Assembly: GCA_003952965.2 (NCBI GenBank)
Contig: CM025851.1
Coordinates: 9,279,647 to 9,343,646 of the forward strand
Origin: Morella rubra
Lineage: Eukaryota > Streptophyta > Magnoliopsida > Fagales > Myricaceae
DNA: 64,000 bases
Reading direction: 5' to 3'
Shown here: positions 38,901-49,194 of the stretch, in pieces
Position numbering within the stretch: the first letter of the stretch is position 1
Layout of the letters: every line of letters begins with the position of its first letter
Position numbers and translations under genes: made by a program
Notes under the pieces: generated by a model
Told to the model about the DNA's origin: nothing
The model's database searches: none
What the model saw: only the letters and a program-made list of their open reading frames with translations

Positions 38901-39718
38901 AGGGGTATCACACTCTCTCAAGAAATTAGGTCAAGAAGTAATTGCCAATATGCGCGTGTTCGAGAGAGTTTTCTTCTTCTTGAATCTTGTATTTAAGGCG
39001 TCTTGACTTCAACGGTCATAGTGGTAGGTGAGAATGGCCGTTGGAAAGGTGCCAGTGACTTAAGGAGCATTTAAGGAACCAAATTTGAGCGTTCTGACAT
39101 TTTCTGGAAAATCTTCAACCAAGTGGTATGTGTTGACACATCAAAATTTGAACTAAATAAGGGTGCTCGGGAGTCAGTGCAATGTGTCGGCACCATGTCT
39201 TCTATGTGTCGACACTTCTTTTTGTCTGGAAAATAGGTCTCGGGTGTAAGTGCAATGTGTCGACACTATGTCATCTATGTGTCGACACCAAAGAGTGCTG
39301 AAGAGAGTTTTTTGCGATAATGAAGCTTCCAAACCGTTCCAACACATATTTAAACACCTACATAGAAGAAATTGATCGTATTAACTTGTGTAGTGATGTT
39401 TTAAAACAACTTATACATATATAAAGAGAGAAAAACTTCAATCCCTTGAAATATAACTTTGGAAATAGTGGATTGACAAAATAAAATCTAAAGTCTTCAA
39501 AACTTAGAAACTTTTGTTATCATCAAAATCAAATGATTTGTTTTACAAAAACAACCTTGGGCTAACAATTATTAATATAAAATATAAAAAATAATCCAAA
39601 TACCGAACGAAAAACACAATCATAATGTCTAGTACAAGCCGAAAACGGGCCTTCAAACGATAAATAAATAATAGTGATAAAGCATAAATAGAAGACTAGT
39701 CCAAATCACGAGCTGCCT

Positions 39719-40138
39719 CTAGCTCGTCCAAATCTTGTCCGAGGGCATCACAAACATGCGCCAAATGCTCCCTATATTATCCACCCATATGACGAGTGTC
39801 TGCAGTTGTACTGGAACGGTATGGATAGACTGGGACAACTGAGACAATTGTTCTGTAATCCTTATTGTTTCCATCCGCATTAGATTCAGCTCTTCCGTTA
39901 TAGCCCTATCCATTAGAGCAAGTTTGGTCTCCAGACCGGTCAAGCGGCATTGGAGCTCCATGCACAACGAATGCGTCGGCTGCACTATCGCCCGAATACT
40001 CTCGTTTAACTCCGTTAAATAGGCGTCTGCCCAAGCTGGTCGCTCTGTTTGTCCCCGACATTGGTGATACTTCTCCAGAGCGTTCCATGGTGAACCTAGC
40101 AAAAACCGTCCGAACATCAGCATAAACCGTTCGAACAA
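39719..40138 (-). CDS. Coiled-coil-like ORF in CACTA, relative of the 28.6-28.9 kb gene tail
   Basis: This open frame of 139 codons reads LNESIRAIVQPTHSLCMELQ, CRLTGLETKLALMDRAITEE and LNLMRMETIRITEQLSQLSQ, a helical pattern of leucines and methionines. The segment IRAIVQPTHSLCMELQCRL matches MESVLQPTHCMVSDISHRL from the tail of the pseudogene near 28750, so the two are duplicates. No catalytic motif is seen. The first ATG inside the family-like part is unclear. Function unknown; it is probably a leftover of the same extra gene. Confidence 0.45.
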   Translation of the reverse strand: MFERFMLMFGRFLLGSPWNALEKYHQCRGQTERPAWADAYLTELNESIRAIVQPTHSLCMELQCRLTGLETKLALMDRAITEELNLMRMETIRITEQLSQLSQSIHTVPVQLQTLVIWVDNIGSIWRMFVMPSDKIWTS

Positions 40139-41195
40139 ACATCAAACTACGTCGTTTACATTTTAGAGCATCCGAACGTACAATGACATAACGTCTGGAC
40201 GTTTAAGAAAACTTTCGGACGGTGTAAAAAGCATCCGAATGTGTTTCGATGAACACCAGCAAAACAGCCTAATTTGATATACACAAACAACACAACAAAC
40301 TAAACAAGGGACGGTATTTAATCGAAATGCATGAAATTGAGAAGCAAATTCATAAAGGAAGTTTTACCTGAAGTTCCTTGAGAGATCTCAAATGGATAGT
40401 GAAAACGTTTGAGAGAAGAGTTTGAGAGAAGTGAGTGAGTTTGTGATTTTGACAAAGTCTGGCGGTTTTAATGTGCCCAGTACCTGTCCGAACTCTGTAG
40501 ATTCGAGTTCGGATGCTTCTCAGTAGTTATATTCACACGTGGCCTTATCAAATTTAACGTCATTAAAATGCCCGATTTGAAAAGGTTCTAGAATTTATAC
40601 AGTTCGGAAGCTATTTATGGGTCCGGACGGTGTCGATGTCACGGGTCTGAAGTTTTGCAACGTGGAACCACACAATTCGCGGAAGATGCATTTATAATTG
40701 TGCGGACCTTTTTTGTCCCGTCTGGATGTGGTTATTTTTTTGTTAGAACGCTGTTGACAACGTCCGGACTGAATAGAGTGTTCATGACAATTTTTAATTT
40801 GTCACTCTATCCTAACGATTATTATTCGTTAGGTGATGTATGTTCGGACGTTATATAAAACATGTCCGGATGGGAGTGTAAAAATTGTGACGATTCTAAT
40901 TGTCACTCAGTTACACGATTTGGAATTTGTCACCCTGCAGTGAGTCCGAAAAGGGTTTCTTTTTCGTCCGGAAGGTCATTTGTTTTTGTGACGATTTTTA
41001 TCGTCACTCATTCGTGACGCGTGTATGTCGTCACACCAGAAATACGTCCGAACGTGTTTTTGGCTGGTCCGGATGGTTTTGACGTTCCTGGATGGCTTTG
41101 GGTGACGAAGTTAATATTTTGTCACAGAAAGTTCACTTTAGGTGACAAAATTTGGTTTGACACGTTTGTCACCTAAAATTAAATTTCTTGTAGTG
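40090..41195. repeat. CACTA subterminal repeat region (5' end of the element)
   Basis: Copies of the GTYCGRAC motif run from about 40108 to 41075. Near the terminus TTTGTCACC/GGTGACAAA words occur in both orientations (41095-41175), mirroring the other end. Part of it (about 40370-40560) resembles 30380-30580 of internal array 2, including a shared CACACGTGGCC word. Confidence 0.7.
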
Positions 41196-41680
41196 CGGCG
41201 TCACCCCCTGCGCTACACGATTGCAACTGGGAGGCATGGTGTAGGCTCTGATACCATTTGTTACATGCCTTAGGAGAACTCACCCCAAAAGCTAGCTCAA
41301 GAGGGGAGGGAGCCTAAGGCATATAAACCCCACATTGGCATCCCATACTACCAATGTGGGACAGATCTCATACTCTCCAAATGGTCTATAACATTATTTG
41401 TTACATGCCTTAGGAGAACTCACCTCCAAAAGCTAGCTCAAGAAGGAAGGGAGCCTAAGGCATATAAACCCCCAAATTGGCATCCCATACTACCATTGTG
41501 GGACAGATCTCATACTCTCCAAATGGTTTATAACATTTCACCAAGCTCCGCAGCCCCGGCGCCCACGCGGGTTGGCTGTGCACTAGGCTTTTCCTAGTCC
41601 CGGGCTAACATTGCAATGCCGACGTCATCCCCCGTGCCGCACGATTGCAATTGGGAGACATGGTGTACGCTCTGATACAT

Positions 41681-44600
41681 AATAATAATAATTTTCGAAG
41701 CTTGAAACTCGTGGTAATAAAAGAATGGAAAACATAATGATACAAAAAGGAAAGAAAGAATTTTGAAGAGATAATTACACAGTTCCATTACTGATCACTG
41801 TGTTTCTCTTTTACCAAAGACTTCCTTTAAGAGGGTTACAAAAGAAAGAGAAATAGATACAAAAGTAGAAGCTTTCTAAAGCTTTCTATGCTAATACAAC
41901 CGTGATACTAAAACATCATATACAAAAGCTGACAGACTCAAAAGGAGATTGCAACTAAGGTCACTAATCCTCCGGATCAGTGTCGGAGGTCAGGTCCACT
42001 ATCTCAGTCTTAGGAGAGACGTGACTACCCTCCGCCGGCAGAGCCGGTGGAGAGGGAACTATACTCAAGAGGGCTGGGTCAACATCAACCAGCCCGAAAT
42101 CCTCAAGTTAGTGGAGTGGGGGTAGGGGTGGTCCTTTAAGGTACCAGTGGGGCTCATGCTCCACTAGTATTTCGAACGTATTCGAAACCCACGTTCGGAT
42201 CTTCAAAACCAAAATATAGGGGTCAAGGTCCAAAGTCTGTTTGCTCTCAAAAAAACTTCATCTGCAGTATACACGACGCCACATACAAAATACAAGACAT
42301 AAAAAAGGGGGGGGGCATGACATACAACTGATAAGAAGTAAGGAATGTAGTATAAGAGTACAGTAAATGAAGCACCGATAATCAAACATATCTCAATGTA
42401 TGCTTGATGCAATGCAAAAATGATGCATCCTGTTTTCCGGTCATTTCTCTTTCTTTTTTCAGTCCAGTAGAGGTGTCCCCACTGCGCTCTGTTTAACCCC
42501 AGAGTCAAGGTTGTGCATCTCTCCTCTCCTTTGGGATTGTACTGTGCATCACACACACCAGGACCCGGTTAAGGAAGCCTCATATTATTGCCTAGGGAAA
42601 CCACCCACCTCCATTAGTGGTGGCATGCATGTTTCCCATCGTGAATAGTTGTCTAGAATTTGAGGTATTTTACATTTACTGAATTATTAGAAATTCTTGG
42701 TATTTTGCAGTTTACATGTGTTTGATTAGGTGAAATTGGGCTGATGTGAAGAGGCCAAATTCTGGTTAGGTCAACAAAGCAAAACCCTAGTTAGCCCGGT
42801 CTAGGCAAACCAGAATACTGTTTGATCAATCGATTGTAACGGGAGCTACAGATATTGGTTTCCAGTTTTGTTTGATTCTCTGGAAAGCTAAGACGAAGGC
42901 CTAAAAATTTTATGAAGAGCCCGAAACCTAGTTATGCCGTTTTGAAGTTCAAAATCCAGATGGAAGTCGGGGAACAAATCTGCCAAGAATTTCGGGATTC
43001 ACCAAGTCAATGAGAGGTTGGGGTCCAGCTCACAATGTGAGGCCAACGTGTGTTTTTATTTTAAAGAAAACCTAAAATCTATTAGGTTTTGGTGTGCCGC
43101 ATGAAACAAGAGGAGGAATAAATCAATTGAAGGATTCATTGGAACTAACAAAGGAAACTTTCCTTTCTCGGAATTCCTGGAATTCCTGAAACACCCTTCG
43201 GTATTTGGAGCATAGCTTTTGATATAAAACTCGAATGAGGTAAATCGTGGTGTCTACGAAAAGCTAAGTGAAAAGGCTACAACTTTCGTGTTTCTGGGAT
43301 TTTCCAAAAAAGGAACAGAAAAAGGTGAAAACGGAGCATCAAGTCAGAGGTCGAGGAAAAACTGCCTATTGGAGAACCCTGTTTTAAGGAAACAAAGAGG
43401 TTTTGAAGGAAGGAGGGGGGGGAGAACGACTAGGGGACGAAAAGAGAGAGTTTTTCACCACTGGAGAGGAATTAGTCCTCGTGGGTTTGACATCCTTTCT
43501 TACTACTATATTACTTGTTACGATTTTGTGCACTTGCGAATTTTCAACAACAGTATCGTCACCCGATCTCAGGATCACCTCTGGGTATAGGTTCTTTCCG
43601 GTCTTTCAGTACACTCCATACCCATGAGATGATTATGTATCATGAAGTAAAATATGACACATTAATCAACATATGCAATTCACAACTTATAAATGCTTCA
43701 ATAAGAATAAAAAATGCAAACATGCAATTTTATGAACTTGCAAAAGCGATTTATTCTAAAGGAATGATTTAACTCGTTCTCTTTATTATGCAAGTTCATT
43801 TTCTTACTAATTGCATTTCTAGACTAGGTTCCAATTTGTTGGATATGAGGCTTATATTCGTTGCTTTATTATCCTTTTTTTGTTTATTTCTACAATTAAT
43901 ATCTAATTAATTTTTTTTTCCTATATCTATTATTTATTACGTCATCTTTTCACCTCATTGATGCTACTGGGCTTAATGGGCTCCATATTATGCAAATTTG
44001 GATTTTTAACTAAGCCTCTTCTCTTTTCTTGCTAATATTTACTAACGGGCCGAGTTTTAGCATTTTTTAGGCCTTGTGTTTTGGGCCCCGTTTAAAATGG
44101 TTTTGGACTCAAGCTTTAACCCTAACCTCATTAAGCTAAGCCCAACACTGCTATAGGCCCAGATTTTAATTTTAGACGTTTTTACCCCTGATTTTCCCAT
44201 AAATACCGAAACTGCCTTTAGGAGCTTCCAAGGGCATTTCGGACCTTTACTCTTATCCTTTTTCACTGAAATTTTTAGGGTAAGTCCTAAGACTCCTAAA
44301 CTTCATATCTTGAAATTTTTACACGAAAACTCAAAGTATTTCAGCATGCATCAATGGACAGTGCACTCTTTTGTCTATTTTATACTACCAAAACATTTTG
44401 CATGTGACTCCTTTCACCTCTCTAACCATGTTTAATCTACAAATTAGTATTCTATTATTCATTATCATCGTGATAGTGCACAATATGTATGCTCAAGCTT
44501 CGAATGACATATGTGTAAAGAAAAGAGAACACAAATACATCAATATTAGACATTTTTATATTATCAACCTTTGCCAAATCTCATGTTTTTAGTCAAAACT

Positions 44601-45354
44601 TCCTCTTGAGCTTAAAAATAGCTCTACACAGATCAGTACCTTGTTCCTTTTCCCTTATATGACCATCTTACTCCATTTTTTGCATCATCAACAAGCAAAT
44701 ACACCACATGACACATTTGGTTATAGCAACCATGAAGCAAAATCACTTAAAAACCACATGCATGTACGTCCCCTTCACCCAAGACCAACCTATGGGCTCT
44801 CTTTCCTTCCCATTTTTATGCATATTGAACAATAAACTTACAAAAATATATGATCTAAACTTTAAACCTAGCATACAAGCAACTAGAGAGCATAAACTCC
44901 TCACAAATCCCATACCTAGTATATTGATCATCGGTTCACAAGAAACAACAACCATAAACAAGCTAAAGTTTCAATAAAATACCATATTTTCCCATACCAA
45001 AGCACAAAAATCTAAGGTGCAAGCCCATGAGTTCTAGGTCCAATGTTAGTTTAATTTAGTAATAAAATTAATCACTAATGTAATAAATCAAATTTATTTA
45101 GGTAAAGAATAATATAGAAACCAATTTAAATCAAGAGAGAAGCATAAAATAATGAGGAAATTTAATTAAAAAGAATGCTTAAACTAATTATGTAAAAATC
45201 TGAAGTTTATTTATGTGCCAACATTACTAATTTTTGGATATAATGAAGTGTACTAGAAACTCTAATTAGAAAAATCCAAATTACTAAGAAAAATATCTCC
45301 ATTAACCAACTTAGATATGTTTTAAAAGGTCTCAAAAAGAGAAGGGGTATCACA
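41681..45354 (-). repeat. Main body of gypsy LTR-1
   Basis: This is the long part of LTR-1 beyond the nested insertions. Around 42060-42200 the minus strand encodes PYILVLKIRTWVSNTFEILV, close to PYILVLKIRTWVSDLLGVSA in LTR-2 (near 35940-36005). The other open frames here share no recognisable domain. No independent gene was seen in these 3.7 kb. Confidence 0.6.
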
Positions 45355-46672
45355 GTGATAGATAGTTTCTATTTATTTTTTACAAGTTGTTGTTGAAAGT
45401 TTGCCTGCAGAAAATTATACTTACTTGATATGACAAACAATTTTGAACTTTGTCTGTGATTGAATCTCCAATCTTGATAATCTTTAGGTCTTGTTGATCT
45501 CACACCTTAAGTCTTTGATTTCACAACTTAACAACCCAAATGTTCTGCCTCCTTCCTTTCCATGCCTCAAAGCCGTCACAGGGTTTCTCAAAGTCATAAT
45601 GGCCAACTGTCTAGAAAAAGCTATCTAGAAAAAGCTATCTTATAGTCTTTTTCTAAACCCTAACTATGATATAGTGTGGGATCGTTAGGGACCTCAGATC
45701 TCGACCGTAGAATAACATGGAAAAACTCTTTTTCCATTAACTCCCTTATATTCTTTTATTCTGAATTTATGGGCTTCTACTAAATGTGATCATGTCCATT
45801 AACATATCACAATTTACCCCGAGAATTTGAGATTGATTTGTGAAATCCTTTTTGTTAACAATTATACGTTTATTTATCCTTCCACCACACTATATTCCAT
45901 GAGTTAATAAGACCAAAATACATCACCGATTAAGTCCCTAACTTATTATAATTCTCAATTCACAATCTGTAACTTGTTGGACTATCAATTGTTTCCAAAA
46001 CAATTTCACAAATAAATATATAATATATATATTAATTTTGAAAATATTTCACAAAATACCATTGGCCAATGATTCTTTTCTAGTCCAACCTTATACAATA
46101 TACTTGAATATACTCCTCACAAAAAACTGGTGGATTTCTTATTGAGCATTTATACAAACCATTATTATGCACAAGACCCAACGTTATTTGGAATATTTGA
46201 CCTAGAAAGATAATACACCAAATGATCTATATAAACCTCTCAGTCTAAGGATACAATAAACCAATTATGTAGAATACCTTCTCAACATTAGTGATTACTT
46301 GCAGAAGGTATTCATATTTGATCCCATTCAATGCATATACTCTTACATTACACCCACTCGTTTGTTAAGGTCACCACCTCAATGACGAAGTCCATCATCC
46401 TATTAATAGAGGCACAACGAGTGTAGACCTATCATACATCAATATGTACCTTGGTCTAAAACAAAACATCAAGTGAACAAGAAACCAAAGAGTCATACAT
46501 CCTGCCTTTGATCCATTAATCATTGGCATGACTTTTCTACAATGTTACTCAATAATATCTATGTAACATCTTATGTCACAACATATTACCCAATAAATAA
46601 ATATAAACATGTGACATCTAAATAACTATTATTTAGACAAATGATTTTTAGGGCATTATTCTTACAATTACA
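45355..46672 (-). repeat. LTR-like repeat R, copy 2 (inverted)
   Basis: This is the reverse complement of copy 1. Matching words include CATGTGACATCTAAATAA... against TTTAGATGTCACATG, and TAACATCTTATGTCAC against GTGACATAAGATGTTA. In minus orientation it starts TGTAAGAATAATGCCC. It lies directly against the end of LTR-1. Confidence 0.65.
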
Positions 46673-46989
46673 TGGTTACTAAAATAGGATCATGTTTACA
46701 AAGATAAAAATTCTTGATACCTACTATTGACACTGAATATAAATGTTATATTCGGGAATTTTATTTGATTGATGTGTCATAGTGGGAGGTACTATTAGTT
46801 GTTCGAAAACCTGAACCTAATGAATTATTATAAATACACGTGAATTAACTTTATATGTTTTGCAGATTTCTTACACCTTTTGTGTGATGATTTTGGACTA
46901 GGCCAAGATATATTTATTGGAAAATGAATCCTACTGAAGGTATGCTTGTCATTAAAGTCAATTTAATGTATTTTCCATTAAATTGTTTG

Positions 46990-47847
46990 TGTCCTTTTGG
47001 ACACTATATCTCACTTTTGCAATAAGTTGCAAGGGTTTAAGGAAATCCAGAAATCAAGTGAAGGGAAAATTGTGCAGAAGATAGGGATAACTGCAAGTGT
47101 TGCAGCAACTGTCATTGTTATTATTTATAGGAGTCTACAAACGAATAAAATTTTATTTTTAGAAAATTATCTTTACATGTACCAAAATTTTATAGAAATG
47201 TGATTTCTTTTTCTCAAAAATTTAAATGTAAAGAGTTTATTGTTTTTGGTACTAATATTGATGATTTGTATATTTTTGGAAAATATTGTGGACTCTATGA
47301 ATAAATTGAGAAAGATGTTGATGTCAATGATGCAACTCTAAAGTGAAAGAGAGATGTAAATCCCACTGATATGTGGCATCTAATGCTTGGTCATACTAAC
47401 CTGGATATGATCAATAGATTAATGTAGGATAGATCTTTTAACCTAATCAAGGTTGAACCCAACCTAGTTTTCTTTGCTTTGCATGCAATAAAAGATGACT
47501 AAGAATTCTTTTCAAAGTAAAAGAAGTTAGAGCTACAAGACTGTTAGAGTGTATGTTTTTTACCACATAATTAGAGAAGGGCTTTTCCTATTTCATCATT
47601 TTTAGTGATGATTATTCTAGGTATGGTTAACTATGCCTGATGAAATTCAAATATGAGTTCTTTGAAAAGTTTAAAGAATTTCAGATTGAAGTCGAGAACC
47701 AACTGGAAATGAGTATCCAGATACTTAAACATTTAGATAAGTTTCAAACTTATCTTTGAGATATAAGCATCATATCTCAGTTAATTTCCTTGCCACACCA
47801 CAACACAATGGTGTTGCAGAAATATTATACTAAAATTTACAAGATAA
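46990..47847 (+). pseudogene. Ty1/copia pol fossil (protease to integrase region)
   Basis: Translation with shifts gives CNKLQGFKEIQKSSEGKI, the conserved segment before GAG-pre-integrase. It continues with WHLMLGHTNLDMINRLM (zinc-finger GAG-pre-integrase), MTKNSFQSK, then FEKFKEFQIEVENQLEMS-like integrase core words and finally TPQHNGVAE at 47802-47820. Many stops and shifts break it. The reverse transcriptase part is absent; LTR copy C interrupts or follows it. Confidence 0.7.
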
Positions 47848-48821
47848 TGTTAGCCCAATGTTGTTTTGAAAATAATCCGTAATTTATTTTGATGATTATA
47901 AAAAATTACTAAGTGCTTTGAAGACTTTTAAATTTTACATTGTCAATCCACTTTTCTAAAAAGTGTTCCAAACATTGAGATTATCTATCCTAAATATTGC
48001 ATTTAATTCATTGTGTCGACACATTGCACTGACACCTGAGAGCACAATTCTAGACCAATTTTGAGGTGTCGAAACATGCTGTGATTTTGCAAAAAAAAAA
48101 CTGGAATGTCGCCAGCTCATTTAAAATGTTAAAAAATGTCATGGGTACCCTTCCAACAGTACTCTTGAGGGTTTTGAAGACATTTGAAGTCAGAGGGATT
48201 ATAAATAGAAGAAGATAAACGAAGACAACACACTTGGCAATTACTTTTCGACCTAACTTCTAGAGAGAGAAAGTGCCTTGAAGAAGAGAAAAGACTACTC
48301 ATACCAAGAAAACTTGTGATTCCCCTGCCAAACTTTAACTTTTGCAAGAATCTTGTCCTCTTGGTACCGATATACTTTCCACTTGTTTTATACGGCTTAA
48401 GAGCAATCGTTGATATTCCTTTTACTCCATCCTTTTGTAAACACTTGAGTATTGGGTAAACACTTGTCCTACTCGTTGGGTAGAAGAAATCCCTTAGGTT
48501 TTGGGATTTGTGAAGTGAGTTAAAGTGTGAACTCAAAAAACTTTTGTAAAGGTTCCTTAGCACCCGTGAAGCTAAGGTGTACTTACTATTTGGAAGAATA
48601 GTGAAGGAAGCCCAAGGAAGTCAATAGCCTTGGGTGGACGTAGGCAAGTGTTGGCCGAACCACCTAAAATACGGTGTCATCTCTCTAACTCTATCTCTCC
48701 TTTTTACACGTTCATATCTCTCTTTGTGGTGTTCTATGCTTTACTGTTACTACTCAAATTATCTTGAAAAATTTTAAAATTTATTAAAACCCAATTCAGC
48801 CCCCCCTCTTGGATGTTATTG
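47848..48821 (+). repeat. Copia-type LTR copy C, shortened
   Basis: It begins TGTTAGCCCAATGTTG and ends near CCCAATTCAGCCCCCCCTC followed by TTGGATG. Blocks such as GGAAGCCCAAGGAAGTCAAT and GTAGGCAAGTGTTGGCCGAA agree with copy A. It is shorter and has lost most of the palindrome pairs. It lies just downstream of the copia integrase fossil. Confidence 0.65.
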
Positions 48822-49194
48822 AGCCTTACATAAGTTATGCAGAATAGCCCATGATCTCCAAATACATGCACTGGTTCCCAATTATTATAATAATTATGAC
48901 ATAATTATTTCTTTTATTATCACATGTATTTATTACTTGTTGGGTATAATATTGTAACATAAGATGTTACACAGTTATATTGTTAAGTGAAATTGTAGAA
49001 AAATCATGCGATTGATTAATAAATCAAAAGGCAAGAGTATGATTTTTCGTTTCCTTGTCACTTGACAGTTGTTATAGACCGAGGTATATATTTATGTATA
49101 AATAGGTCCACACTCGTTGTGCCTCTATAAGATAGAATGATGGACTCTGTCATTGAGGTAGTGACCTTAAGCAGATGAGTGGATGCACTGTAAT

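Larger units (their letters stand above)
31828..38912 (-). mobile_element. Gypsy solo LTR-2 (3.67 kb net) with CTCTC duplication
   Basis: It starts TGTCACGTCTCG at 31828 and ends GGGGTATCACA at 38912. CTCTC flanks both sides (31823-31827 and 38913-38917), a perfect 5-bp duplication that interrupts copia LTR B. The same family as LTR-1 is shown by the shared start, end and middle block. No internal region, primer site or second LTR was found, so it is a solo LTR left by recombination. LTR-3 is inserted at 32305-35715. Confidence 0.8.
31256..39567 (-). repeat. Copia-type LTR copy B, inverted, split by gypsy LTR-2
   Basis: In plus display it begins after TGAATAACAACCC and ends CCTTGGGCTAACA at 39567, the reverse of copy A. 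Only 31256-31827 and about 38913-39567 belong to it. The break falls inside a CTCTC tract that is intact in copy A (near 21310). Two pairs of GTGTCGACAC words lie at 39184/39206 and 39257/39279. It is probably a solo LTR inserted in the CACTA element. Confidence 0.68.
22808..41195 (-). mobile_element. CACTA (En/Spm) DNA transposon, about 10 kb net, non-autonomous
   Basis: The ends are CACTACAAGAAA at 22808 and its inverse TTTCTTGTAGTG ending at 41195. Flanking triplets are CTG (22805-22807) and CGG (41196-41198), a 3-bp duplication with one mismatch. The related TRIM interior at about 41612-41625 shows the unoccupied site. Both ends carry repeated GGTGACAAA/TTTGTCACC words and the GTYCGRAC motif. 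Coding remnants all read on the minus strand: an extra transposon-protein gene, TNP2 parts and a TNPA-like gene. The catalytic tnp2 core is missing. A copia LTR block of 8.3 kb is inserted at 31256-39567. Confidence 0.85.
22588..41680 (-). mobile_element. TRIM retrotransposon array with three short LTRs, split by CACTA
   Basis: Three near-identical LTRs of 133-137 bp, each TGTTACATGCC...ATAACA in plus display, lie at 22588-22720, 41259-41393 and 41399-41535. Between the first two is a short internal part (22721-22807 plus 41196-41258) with a primer site, TGGTATCAGAGCC on the minus strand. A second internal part follows at 41536-41680 and ends in the related TGTATCAGAGC. The middle and right LTRs are separated only by TTATT. 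This is a terminal-repeat retrotransposon in miniature, present as a partial tandem, with no coding capacity. Confidence 0.7.
22461..45354 (-). mobile_element. Gypsy LTR-1 (about 3.8 kb net), split by TRIM and CACTA insertions
   Basis: In plus-strand display the LTR starts TGTCACTCCCCG at 22461 and ends GGGGTATCACA at 45354. Only about 22461-22587 and 41681-45354 belong to it; the rest is inserted. The start matches that of LTR-2 at 31828, the end GGGGTATCACA is identical, and a middle block around 42060-42200 matches 35860-35970. A primer-binding site and a gag fragment follow on the minus strand, so this is the 5' LTR of a decayed gypsy element. The net length agrees with LTR-2 (3.67 kb). 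Confidence 0.72.

Noticed and set aside
31828..38912. Complete gypsy retrotransposon with two LTRs
   Set aside because: No second LTR, primer site or coding region was found; the target duplication immediately flanks one LTR-like unit, so it is a solo LTR.
43288..43772. Plus-strand frames of 85-100 codons in LTR-1
   Set aside because: No domain and not kept in LTR-2.
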